Shown piece by piece: positions 50,816 through 62,815 of a DNA stretch of 64,000 bases; within the stretch, counting starts at the first letter, position 1; every line of letters starts with the position of its first letter. The stretch comes from Triops longicaudatus. Taxonomy: Eukaryota > Arthropoda > Branchiopoda > Notostraca > Triopsidae. A program made the translations under genes and the position numbers. The stretch covers positions 1 through 64,000 of the forward strand of contig JAGQDJ010000003.1 in NCBI GenBank assembly GCA_022885665.1, written 5' to 3'. A model generated the notes under the pieces. It was not told the origin of the DNA. It made no database searches and saw nothing but the letters and a program-made list of their open reading frames with translations.

Positions 50816-53800
50816 CAGTAGGTTACCGGAAAGTTTCGGAAAAGACGCCTAGTAGACTTGCATTACAACAATGTAGGCACTTTTGAAGCATGTTCAGGAA
50901 AAGTTTTGGTAGGTCGGGCTTATTGTGGGAACGAGTTTAAAGCTTGGGAATTATGGCAAGTTACGAGATCGTTAAAGCGTCTGGTAATTATTACCGGCTA
51001 TAAAGGTTATAAAGGTGGTGGGTTGTGGTGTGCGGTGCGGGGTAATGTGCGTACATGTGTGACAGTTATTCCTGCCTTGATTTCTGCTTGCCACGCAGTT
51101 TTAATTCGTAACCAACACTAACACTTCTTTGTTTCCATTTCTAGGTAGAACTTTCAGTACTATTTTGTGACACAGCGCCCAGTCCTGACCTTGTTTCGTT
51201 CCACATCTCGTCCCACACCCTGCTGCAAGGAAGGAAAAAACGTTAAACGATGACGACTTGGCTCTTTTTCGGCTCCTTTAGCCTAATTCCTTGTCCCAGT
51301 TATGACATCACCTCTGTTTTTTTCCGAACGAGCCTTTAATTAACTTGGAAAAACAGAACTTTGAAAGACTTCCATCTTCCTGCTGTCACATATATTAGAG
51401 CGGCAATATATGTTATAGTTAACAGAAATAAAAGAATCATTCTAACGAAAGCAGAAATCTTCCAAGGCGCCGAATTAAAATTAATGAGTACGTGATTAAT
51501 TTCGGGTCAGAGTCCTGGGCATGTGCGGAGTTTTCGGAACTTGTGCTACATTTTCATTCACTGAACACAAGATGGCTTTCTTGTGGGCGAACTGGTTTCG
51601 AGTTGTGCGAACCAGCTTAATTCAAAAGAAAAAGTCTGAAACAAATGCGAAAAAAATGTGCGATTCGGATGCGACAAACTATGACGCAAGTGAAAATACT
51701 GTCAACGAAACCTTATAGCAGTTACAGTAGGGAGACAAAATCGCTTTTGGAGGCTCAACTATGATTGTGTCAACTCCCACGCCTTGAATACACATATGTG
51801 GTATAATGCATGCAGGGGAGCGGAGGGAATGCCCACTCTCCCTTTCACATTCTCCAGCAAAGAAATAGGCAGTGTTCTTGTCACTTTAGCCCTAAACACA
51901 GTTGACGTGTGAGTGGTGCTTTACACGGTTCGAAAACTCAACAGGTTCGCACAGCAAGACGGTAAATATCCCAAATAAGCCAACATTCACTGCCTTTCTC
52001 GAAAACGTTGTCACTAGAAAACACATTTTCCTACAGAAGTTGAACACTGAACTGAAACAATTATCACTATATTTTACAAAATTATCTACTTATTAAAATT
52101 TTAATTTGTTTTATATTCTGGATTGCAAATCAGACGTATTTTGAGCGTGAAATTCCGAAATTTGAGATTCTCGTATAATTCCACAGCTAGACACATTTTT
52201 ATCGAAGAACGGAAATCGAGTTTTAAAACCAAGAGCATTAATCTTCTTTCATTTAACAGCTTTCATACATTAGACACCTGAAACTTAACTAAACATTGTC
52301 TACGTTGGGTGGCAGTTTATTTCAATGATTCAGAACTATTTTCAGTGTAAGACTTTCAATGCTTAGTGTAATAAAGCTTTTTAAGAAATTTCAATGCACT
52401 TCACGCAATCTTTGTGCTAGCTTCATGCTTTTACTGATGTTTTAAAGCAATATACATGCTTCATTATTAACTACTTTAATCTGTAGCGTGATCGTGGTTC
52501 TTTGACATTTTGGACGTCATTCAGGTTATTTCCTGTTTACATTTAAACTATAGCCAAACTTTCATGTACGTTTCTGGTACACATGTTTGTTTTAATGCAA
52601 ATATAATAAAAGCAGGAGCGAACTTTGTCCAGCACTGTAAGCTGAGCCGCTGTTACTCTCCATTCTCAACCCACTATAAACTTACAGAACGTAATCTACA
52701 TTCCGAAAGAGAACGCTCAGCCTCTACACACCACCATTTTTCCCCAGTGTCGTGTTTTACGACAAGTGGGCACCATATGGCGTCAAAAGCGTATGTTTAT
52801 GCCCGAAAATCACTCCATTCTTCTACACTTCACTACACTGCCCTTTCTCCCAACACATTCCATCCTTCTCACACCAGCAAACAATGCCGAAAACATCCTA
52901 CGTGTGATTAGCACTCGCCCTTGGGCTCCTTTCGCAAATATTCAAACCGGATTTCGCGCTAGTCAGCTTTCTTGAAACCAAAAGCGTTCCTTTCTTGACA
53001 AAAGCTGTTTTCCTTTAAATTTATCCATTATTGGTAAAGTAAAAGTCCTTTATCCAGCCTCTCAAATTACGGTAGATTTTCTTTGCGAATTGGTTTACTC
53101 TCGTTTCTACGAAAAATTTACACACATACCACTTCCTAGTAACCCAATGATCCTTAAAAAAATCCAGGATAATTCATTAAGCTTCATTTAGCTAAACAGT
53201 TAATTCACCAGCAACGGATACTACGTCGAAGGTGAAATAAAAGAAAAATTACTAGCATCTAAGAGTTTTAAGAAATCTGTATAAAGTACACTCTTTAATG
53301 TCTTCTTTTCGGATAAACCGGCTTTCCTCTTAGCTGACCCAAAGTCCGTTTCCACAAGGGCTGTACGAGTGTTACTAACAGAACCTCAAAATACATTTTG
53401 CTCTTACACCTTCTGTGTGAACGAGCGTTAACCATATTTTTATAAAATATTTTGTATCATTTTCTCTCGCAGTGAATTTATGGACAAACACGTGTTCACA
53501 TAGACGCTTACCTGGCTTACTAGCTGCGTTGCCAAGGCTTTTCAAGTGTAATTAAATCACGGCTCCGTAGACAATCGTGACTTCCGGTCGTTTTCGTCAC
53601 CCTTTCTCGTTCACGTCCAAGTCTGCGGTTAGAAACCTTATTAGACACATTCTTACTAGTACAGCGTCAGAATTAAATTACAACAAGCCTTTCAGACAAG
53701 TTTAGCAAATGCCTGTAAATTGGCATTTACCCATAATTGATTATCTTAATGTTCCGGCATTGAACGTTGCCGGGCTAGAGTGTTCTTTGTTCACTAATTC

Positions 53801-55440
53801 GGGCTAACGAGGGTGAAACGGCAAAAATATATATATATAAAAAATAATACTAAATAAAAAAGAGAGGGGGAATTGAAACTTCGGTCAATACATCATAACA
53901 ATGCGAACGGGGTTAACCCTACTTTGTTTCTCCGTGGCACGCAATGACTTATACAATAAACCTTCTCCATGCGACAGACGGGGTTAAATAGTTATTTAAT
54001 TTCATTAACTACGAAATTCGAGTGCTATTTAATGTTTGTTTGAAACACTTTTGCAGCATCTAGTTTGGTCACTACTTTAATCATGGGATTATTAATTCCT
54101 TTACTAACACTTTTCAAAGTTTTGAGAAATTAGGGAATATTGACTTAATTACGGAGCTTTGGATATGCAGCGAATGGATACAAAAGAGGCAAACATCCCT
54201 GGTGAACTTTACTATTTCTTGAAGTTTGCTCTAGCTGTTTGTTCTAGGAAACTTATGAAGGCACTTACACTGTAACTTTTAAAATATAATTTATGAATAC
54301 TGTTAAACCGAAAGTTGTAATTTTTTAGTTAATAATAGATTTAGTTAAGGCTGGATATTGGAATGCGACAGGCCGTTATTTCTCGTGTTTTTGAATCCTT
54401 ATTTCTCTTTCCCCGCGTTTGTCTATGTTAAGAAATTAATAAGTGTCGAAGAAAAACTAGGGTGTTCGCCACTAAAGGTACTAGCATCCTCTCTAGGGAC
54501 CTATGGATCATTTCCAGGGTGTCCACGAACACAAGGATGCACGCTGTGTCCCTTTTGGCGTACTTCGCGTGAATTAATTAAGAGGTAGTAACGTGGCTGG
54601 TCAGAAAATGACTAAAAAATCATAATAAATTTACTTTTACACAGATTAAACTGAAATGAACTTTAAACATTCTCCTCGATTGGACGAATTAACATTAAGG
54701 CGTGAATGTTCAAAGGAGAAAACGCCTTACAATAAAAGAAAAAGTGTTAAGATCTTGCACTTCAAATTAATTTCCATTAGAAAAGAGTTCTGCTTGGATT
54801 ACCTCAAACAACACTCTTTCAAAATCGTACACGTCTACCACGCCTATCTTATTAGACACTATACGAACACTATTTTCCCATAAAAAAATGAACAAGAAAT
54901 TCTGCCCCAGAAAAAAAAAAATACTTTGTAAGGTACATCCACGCCTGGAAGATTTCGGTAGTTTCGCCTTGTATCCCCTCAATATTAAAGCGAAAATCCC
55001 TCTCCTCTCATTCATCTATAATGGTAACTTGGGGCCCATAAATCGGTACTAGATCAGCTTTGCCATGTATAAGTTAAGCACACGCGATACGCATTGGCTT
55101 TATGGCATCTGCCCTTTTACATCGAATCACGCAGGGACTATTGTAAAAGCGTGTCCATGGCAATCCTGGCATGCTTTTCTACATTTTGAGACGAGACGAG
55201 CAAGTTGGAGTGCCAGGGTGGCAAATTGAACAGGGGGGCTGGAGCAGAGGGTGCATTAAGAAACTATTATCCCTAGCCAAATCCACACAATGCACCTACC
55301 GGCTATTGGCAGTTTGGGAGGGATGCTCCTGTAATCGCTCTTTTGAGGACTGGAGATGAAATATAGAGGGGTGAAGGGGCGGAGCTAATGCAGTTTCGAG
55401 GGTTGCTCTTTTTCCTGGCACACCTTCCGTTAGAAAAATG
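50816..55440. other. AT-rich intergenic region
   Basis: About 4.6 kb with no supported gene. A short AT-dinucleotide run lies at about 53827-53838. Open frames are short and lack family signatures. Confidence 0.5.
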
Positions 55441-55486
55441 ATGGGTTTCGCTGTTGGCATAATGTGAGCGGGAAAATCGATGGAAG

Positions 55487-55494
55487 TGACGTCA
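55487..55494. promoter_or_regulatory. perfect CRE palindrome upstream of the Ly6 gene
   Basis: TGACGTCA in a locally GC- and G-rich segment (55440-55560), some 380 bases upstream of the Ly6 ATG. CREB/ATF proteins bind this site. A TATATA at about 55814 may be the basal element. Functional link is inferred. Confidence 0.4.
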
Positions 55495-55870
55495 TGGGCG
55501 TCGCCGGGAGGGGGGAGGGTGGGTTAATGTCCGTCCTCCCTTGGCGCCACTGCAAAGTCAAGAGGTATTTTAGTCAGCATTTCGCGTACGGTGTGGGTAG
55601 AACTGTTGAGCATATTTTCGGTGGATTTCCGAAAGTGACCAAGTGCAGCTGTTTCAGTGTGAACGGCAGAAACTCAGTTTAAAGGGTGTTGATGGTTCCA
55701 AGGACCGGGAGTGCAAGTTTGCAAAGATCCCAACACTTGAACGGAGGCTCTTGAGAGATTTCAGTTTGAGAGCCGTTTCCAGAGGTGTTGGGAACGATTT
55801 GCCTAAGTTTGGGTATATACGGTGAATCGTTGGATTATTGCAAAGTTTTGTTTCGTGTTCGTGTAGGAAA

Positions 55871-56890
55871 ATGTGGCAGCCTCAAGGCGTCTTCGTGCTC
55901 GCTTCGTTGGCGCTCATCATCGCACCAGGTAATAACGGGAAACTTGTTCCTGCGATTGACCAACTTTCACCGGAAATGGATACCAGTTTTGTCCAAGCAT
56001 TACTTTTTTGTTGAAGCGTTATTAAAAATTAGATTTATTATTGTAAAACGTAGTTTCTATAGCACTAAAAGATTTTCAGTAAAGAAGTTTAAGACCTTTC
56101 GGGCGTCAGCAACCTTTCAAATATAATTTCCTGACTACTTCCCTGGATTATAATGAAATAGGCTGAAACTGCACGGCTCAACTTCCACACGCGACAGAAA
56201 ATCGAAGTCAAACGAAAATGAACACGAAATAAGCTTCTCTGTACCTACTGATACAAATTCAATTCGAAGCTAGTAACGTGAATCAAGTAAATCAAACGAA
56301 GTTGTACTGAGAAAGTAATGAACGAGAGTAATGCTTGCAAGTTTTCTTTTCGAGTTTTTCAACCTTTGGAGCTTCAAGGGTGGTTGCCTCGCCTACAGTT
56401 TTACCCTTGTCATTTAGTGTGATTGCCATGTCTCAATAAATGTGTTTTTTCTCTTAAATATGTTAGTGTTTGCGTTGGAATGCTACGTGTGCAGTTGGTC
56501 ACCCTCGGAGAAAAGAGTTGATGTGTGCACTCCTCGGAACTTTTCGACCAGTGTGCGGACACATTCTTGCGAATTGGGCTGTGAAGCCGTGACAGTCACG
56601 GACAAAAACGGTAGTTAGTTTGAAAACCCAACAGGGTTCCTTTTTTATGCTGGGCATTATATTCAAACCGTCTATAAATAGGCAACCTGGAAATGTTTTT
56701 CCGGAACTGCGTCCAACGAGGGACGCCGATAACGGGCGACTGCAAAACGGAAACGACCAGAGCGTTAACCAGACAAGTGTGCACCTGCGACCACAAAGAC
56801 TTGTGCAACCGGAGTGACATCACAAAGCCTTCTTCTAAACACCTATTAGGCCTACTGCTGACGGCTTTTATATGCTTCTATGTGGTGTGA
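55871..56890 (+). CDS. Ly6/uPAR-domain GPI-anchored protein
   Basis: Small three-finger-fold surface protein. Predicted exons 55871-55928, 56467-56610, 56682-56890 (136 aa). A signal peptide (WQPQGVFVLASLALIIAPVFA) is followed at once by LECYVCSW, the standard Ly6 start. Ten cysteines in Ly6 spacing follow, ending with the hallmark CTCDHKDLCN. After a Ser/Lys spacer, LLGLLLTAFICFYVV is a hydrophobic tail fitting GPI-anchor attachment. Arthropod genomes have many such genes (sleepless/quiver, boudin, crok types) acting on ion channels, septate junctions or trafficking. Which one this is cannot be told. AATAAA-like sites occur near 57081 and 57289. Confidence 0.88.
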
Positions 56891-57774
56891 AATTGACCTT
56901 CGTGCAAGAAGTTTTATATTCATTATAGGAGACTAAAACAAGACTTTGGGGAATTTTAATACGACTAATTTCTGGCACACACTGGTTTGTACCTCAGATG
57001 GATCTGACGAGACTCGCTGGATTTTTTCTTTCTTTTTTATTATTCCAAAACCTGTTGAAAAATGGCCTTAGCATGCTAAATAAATTTCAATTAGAAAAGG
57101 CTTCGGAGCCTAAGATAAAGAAACTACCGTAAGCTAATTAACACTGCCTTGTACAGCTTGATTACTTGTATTTTTAGAAGAGTTTGCACTTTGAATTTTT
57201 GTCAGTGAAAATCATGTTTTACACCTAGTCAAACGACCTTATGAACTCATGCCTGTATGCCTAAAGTGTAGAGATTGAGCCGTTTAGCAATAAAACATGT
57301 TACAAACTTACGGAATATAAAATTCGTCCACTCATTTTACTCTGGGGAGCAAGATTACCAATTGCTATACCCAGAAAACCCTTACGTTTCGAATACCACC
57401 ACGGCTGAAAATACATAACATTTAGCGCTTGAATGGCTACTAGTTATTACCTGTACCATGTCGAAAAAAAGTACAAATGTTTCGAAGGCGGCAAAATGTG
57501 CCTAGACAACTGATTTTCACAATTTCTCTTCACACGACAAAAAGCCACGAAACCTATATTGGCGCGAAACCTATATTGGCGCGAAACTAGTTGCGTATTA
57601 GCACAGGCACAGTCGCCATCTATTGCACATTTTATAAGCAAAACCTATAGGATCGACTGCCACCTGTGAGTGCCATAAACCACCAATAGCTGTTTACTCA
57701 AAGGGAAGGGTTTCTTCAGGTGATCTAACGATAACAAACTCGAAATCATTCTGTCTAAATTTGTCTTATTTTAG
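56891..57774. other. Ly6 3' UTR and TPBG-like upstream region
   Basis: No gene. A 17-bp unit (GAAACCTATATTGGCGC) is tandemly repeated at about 57550-57583. Each copy gives a TTGGCGCGAAA box resembling an E2F site, about 200 bases upstream of the next gene. TTTTAG at 57769-57774 before the next ATG suggests an upstream non-coding leader exon. Confidence 0.45.
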
Positions 57775-57779
57775 GTAAA

Positions 57780-59525
57780 ATGGGGTGGTCTTCGTTTTTA
57801 TTATGGACAGTACTGTCTTTTACTGTTTTACAACAAGTGACCGAAGCGTGTTTTGAAAACTGGCACGGAGAAACTTGCACCAAAGACGATGGCATTTTGG
57901 AAACCTCCCCCGAAAAGCAAAAATGCCCTATAAATTTCCTAGGCCTGTGCACGTGCGGCAAGAGCTGTTACCAGCACCGTGTACTTTACGTAACTAACTG
58001 CACTGGCCAAAGGTTCAAAGACGTGTCGGTCCTCAGCCAAATTCCCCAGGAAACTGAAGTTCTCCTTTTCACTGGCAATGAAATTCCTCAGTTGCCTGGA
58101 AACGTTATTGGCCGAGACGATTACCCGTATTTGAAAGTAAAATATAAATATAAAACTACGATTTCCAAAAATTCCAAAAAAAAATAAATATAGCAAAAGC
58201 TTTAATTTTGAATGAGAAAGAAAAAATTTAATACAATCATATTTTCTTCTAGATTATCGATTTTTCGGGAAATCACATCCAAGGCATTCGAGGCAAAACG
58301 TTTCACCACGTTTCCACCGTGTGTCGCCTCTTTTTGGACCACAACGACATCAACATTGCCGACAGCGAGCATCCTCGCGTTTTTTCCAACTTCGAGAACT
58401 TGGAAGAATTGCATCTAACGAATGCTTTCACGGAATCCGTCGACGCGAAGACTTACATGCACAACTTACAAGATATTTTCTCCTCCGATGGCAGCGATAT
58501 GGTCAAACTGCGAAAACTTCACCTGGAGCAAAACGAAATCGACAATTTCCCGGATCCAAACATCTTCTGCGAGCTCCCAGCGCTGGAAGAACTCTATCTG
58601 GCTAACAATGATCTCTTCGACATCCATCTCAACTTCACTTGCATGAGAAACTTGCGCTATATCGGCCTCCAATACAATAAGATCCATTCCTTGTCCAAAA
58701 CTACCTTGCTGCACTTGGACCAACTCACTCGGGAACGCCCCTTTTTCCGAATTGACCTTACCGTAAGGATTTCCATGAAATTAAAGCGAAAAAATTACGA
58801 AAGAAGATAACAACTCGTTTTCGTGCCATTTATCCAACAGGGCAATCCATTCGTCTGCGACTGCCATATCAGCCATTTCTTAACTTGGATGCAACACACG
58901 AACATGACGTTGCTGCACAAAGAAACTTACACTTGCCAAGAAGGCATTCCAGAAACTAACAAAGGCCTGCCCTTAACGGAAGTGGAATCTTATTACTGTT
59001 GCGTTACCAACAAAAAAGTGGTAATACCCTTAAAAAATGAAAGACTCATACCAGCACGCAAGCAAAAAGCTCAGTAGCTTTATTAGTTCCGCATAGTTGT
59101 TGTTTTTGAAAATCCATTTGCTCAAAAATTAGCGGAAAAGTACCAGAGAAACGAAAGAAGAAACTTTTTTTTATAGAATAACTGTAGTTGACGATACTTT
59201 CTTATCATAAGCGTATCACTTCTTCTTGAATTATATATTTATTAAATTTGTCAAATTAAGTTCTGTTCGTTTTAAGTGTACATTGTACTTTTTATTTCTA
59301 AGCATTAATGAATTAAAATTTTTCATTTAGGATCCTGAAACGCACACGATCATAGCTTGGACCATCGTTGTGCTGATTACTGCTTTTGTTTGCGTTATGG
59401 GTTATATGAACCGTGATGTATTACGGAAACACGGTGCCTCGCTCTGGCAGCGTCTTTCCTACAAAGCAGCCTATACGTCGATTGTTAGTCGACACGACGT
59501 CGACAGCGAAGAAGTTCATCTTTAG
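57780..59525 (+). CDS. trophoblast glycoprotein (TPBG/WAIF1)-like LRR receptor
   Basis: Single-pass leucine-rich-repeat membrane protein. Predicted exons 57780-58136, 58253-58762, 58841-59017, 59331-59525 (412 aa; human TPBG is about 420). Signal peptide 1-23 (FLLWTVLSFTVLQQVTEA). The Cys-rich LRR N-cap is CPINFLGLCTCGKSC. LRRs follow: IIDFSGNHIQGIRGKTF, VCRLFLDHNDI, LEELHLTNAF, LRKLHLEQNEIDNFPD, LEELYLANNDLFDI and LRYIGLQYNKIHSLS. The LRR C-cap is GNPFVCDCHISHFLTWM. The transmembrane segment is at about 354-373, then YMNRDVLRKHG, resembling the YLNRKGIKKW juxtamembrane motif of TPBG. Vertebrate TPBG inhibits Wnt/beta-catenin signalling. If the last intron is kept, translation stops at 59077 before the membrane span. 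Confidence 0.85.
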
Positions 59526-60019
59526 AACGCGTTAGCTACCCTACTCCGTCCAGTTATGTTATGTCACTGAAAGTGCCACTGAAATGTGTAGGAGAATTTT
59601 TATAACCCGTCCTTGAAATTGTTTCTGTCCATGAGAAGTGCATTCCATTATTGTTGCTTATGTGGATTTCCACCGATAAATCAGAGGAGATTCGTTGTGT
59701 CTCGTTCTGAGGCAAACTGTGAGGCGGCAGCTTTCCTAGTTGCGTTTGTCCTACTTCCTAGTGTTAGACCAAATTTAAAGGCAAGCTATTCTTATTGATT
59801 ATGTGACATTTCATCATGTTTCCTCTCTTGCTTCCCTAAAACGAAACCAATTAACTGCCAAACTATGCAAAAACGAATTTGGACGATATTTTTGGGGAAA
59901 CTTGTTGATTGGGTTTCGTCTCGAGCTTTTGTACTAATAATGTAGGAATTTGTACTATTGAGAATCAAACAAGAAAAACTTCACAACTGGATTGTTTTTC
60001 TAGAAAAAGAGATGTATAT
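59526..60019. other. convergent 3' intergenic region
   Basis: Holds the 3' UTRs of the TPBG-like gene (+) and DONSON (-). No gene seen. Confidence 0.5.
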
Positions 60020-62815
60020 TCAGGTCAAAGTATAAGAAAGAGTCGAGCTGTCTAACTTGATTTCGTTCGCGTGGCGAGAAATCTGCGAAGGTGAGCTCAG
60101 GCAGAATCGGTGTAAAAGAAAATCGGGTAAGCCACAATCGTTGAGACTTTCTTTGCCAAAGGCGGATTGGCTTTTCGTGTTGGTTTTGACTTCCGCGAAG
60201 GAAGACGTGTTCTCTAAGGTTTGGCAAGTGAACTGGAAGTTGCTCGGGGAGGATTTTACTAGCAATTCGCTGAGTAAGTGCAAAACGTGCGGCAAAACCG
60301 GGCCTTGCAGTTCGATAGAATGCAAGTTTGAGCTTTCGTTCTTCGCCACACCATGTCTGACCTACACAACGTAAAAGAAAAAAACAGCAAATAAATAGGT
60401 TTGAAGCATTAGTTGTGCGTAATCGGTATTTACATTAACGATTACACGAATGAAATAACACGCTCAGAATACAAAAAAAAAAATACTTCAAGGTTTTTAA
60501 AAGTTTAGTTCAGAATTACGATACTACGGGCGCCAGTGAAATAAAACCGCCGAACATTATAAAGCATTTGTTTACTAATTTGTACGTAAATTACGAGATA
60601 AGTTTCTTCAATAACAGAAAAAAAAAATACTTTTTCATGTTTACTTTCAAACTACGAACGTTAGAAGCATTTGATATGTTGAAAACAGCACAAAAAATGC
60701 TCCGACCATGGCGGCTACCCCCCCCCCCCCAGTGTGACTCCTACACGAGCCACGTTTCCGCTCATTCCGTGTTAACTCATACATTTTCTGAAACAACAAT
60801 GTAGTTACCTCGTAGTAAAGTCGTAGAATACGAAGAATTACGTTACTTACGAAGAATACTGGTAAATGGAAACATTGAACAAACCTTTAATGATCGCAGT
60901 GTGGCTCCATGAAAAGCCACAGGTGACAGCAAAGTAGGAGGAACGTTGGCCAGCGCTCCGGTCGTGCTCAGACAAGTTTTGGAATTGAGCAAAAAGTCGT
61001 ACAGTGCTTGAGTCTCAATGCCTTCGATGTAAACCAGTGATTGCGCTAAACTGTCTTCGTCTTGAACCCTTTCTGCTTCACTAATAAAAATATAGACAAA
61101 TATAACGTTAATAGTAATAAAAGCATAATTATTATTATTATTGTTGTTAATATTGCTATTATTAAATAAATACAAAATAAATATTTGGTAAAAAATAAAA
61201 GTGAAAAATAACGATACTATCGTCAATTATGGAAGGTTAACATACACTTTAGCTCGTAAAGTATACGCAACCGTCAAATCGGAGGTTTGCAGGCCCATAT
61301 CTTTCAGCCACTCGTCTTCGCTGTCATTTTCTTCGCCCAGTATCGAGCCATCTTTGGGTTTTTGACTAGGCACGTCAGTGTCTTTGGGCGTTTCTTGTTT
61401 CGTCGTCTTTAGTGGCATAGTAAAATTGATATCTAAGTCCCAAAAATAGATCATTCACAGTTTAAAAACTGAAAAGTGACTTTACCTTCGTTTTTCAGTA
61501 ATTCTCGGAAACCACGAGTCGTCGGCGTAATAAAGGCATGGATTTCTTCCGTGGCAGCGATTCCAGCTGCCCGGAATAAAACTGTAAATTGCTGAGCGCA
61601 GAAATAAAAGTATGGACACTGTCGGGCGCGGACTAATTGGAATAGCGACCTAAAACTTTCCCACCTATGAACAAATATCAATTACTATTGCTTTGCTTTT
61701 AATTTCTATGGTTCAATAAATATTTTGCGTTTGTTCTTCTTTACATCTTAGGCTTTTTGAAGGTTTAGATAACGCAACTCCTTTAGAATTTCAGTTTACT
61801 TATTTTTCTATTTATTTTTTTTAGATATTCTATATAATGAAATGACTGGGTTTCGCCTATTTGCCGTGTTACTTTTCGCTATTTTCTATTTTTTCTTGCT
61901 TATTTTGAACATAATAGTGCAAATATGGATGTACCAATCTTGCTGCAAGCGTTTTTGACACTCCGGGTCAGTAAAAACGCTAGACTGGGAGGAATTTCGT
62001 GGATTTCCGTGACGAGGGAAAAGGTTTAGCCACGGCAAGTGCGGATGTTGCCAATACAAGCAGCACTGGTGGAACTGGGCATTCGTACTGGTATCTAGCG
62101 TGTGCGAATCTTCCTCCCTGGTAGGATCTAGACAACGAACAAAGCCTGTGACGCCAGAAGCCTCTTCAGACGTCTAAAACCATAATCCTTTTAATTGCCA
62201 GCTAAATTTTAATTACGAGTTATCACTTTTAGCGTTGAACGGAAAGGAAAAGGCTTTTCAGACGTTACTCTCAGCTTGGTTTTTAGGCTCCAGTCTACGG
62301 GAGGCTCTTTATGTGTAGGTTTATGGTTCTGTGAAGGTGAAAATATGGATTTAATTAGATTTTTAAAAAAGACGATAGGAAAATGCTCACTTTTGGGGTT
62401 GAAAGTGGTGTGAAAGCTTGTGAGAAAGTCGTTAGAACTTTCTCGGATACTCCTAAAGGATAAGCCGTCGACAAAGAAGGAAAAACTAGTACAGTTTCCT
62501 CCGGTCCATTGTCCAAAGTAGGAGAATCGCTTCTCAGTCTTTTTTTAACAGGTGACGAACGCCTAATTTTACAGAATGATTTCTGAGTTACATTATATGA
62601 ACCATATAGAGATAATACCTGAAAGGGTTTTTCGAAGGAAAGCTAAGAGATCGCTGTAAAGAGCCGAGTTCCGATGTATCACGTTCCACAGAATGTTTGT
62701 TAGGACTCATGGGATTTTTAAAACGCGCTTGTAAAGCTTGTTTTCTAGCTTTGGCTAGCTTCATAACCTCGTCGGGCCGTGTCCAACCCATGGAAACTGT
62801 CTTTGTCACTTCCAT
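60020..62815 (-). CDS. DONSON: DONSON (humpty dumpty) replication protein
   Basis: Nuclear protein needed for CMG helicase assembly, replication-fork stability and checkpoint response. Predicted exons in transcript order: 62815-62619, 62562-62391, 62328-62227, 62173-61935, 61664-61486, 61432-61246, 61080-60885, 60361-60020 (537 aa; human about 566). The N-terminus is basic and disordered. Family blocks follow: [69 protein letters not shown], then [14 protein letters not shown] (283-296), [35 protein letters not shown] and [19 protein letters not shown]. The last exon is separated by a 523-bp intron and is easy to miss. The donor at 61245 (GTATGT) was chosen because the nearby GTGTAT option causes a stop. 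Confidence 0.93.

Noticed and set aside
60057..60374. Open frame of 105 codons on the plus strand
   Set aside because: It is the antisense of the DONSON last exon, whose minus-strand frame shows clear family conservation ([19 protein letters not shown]).
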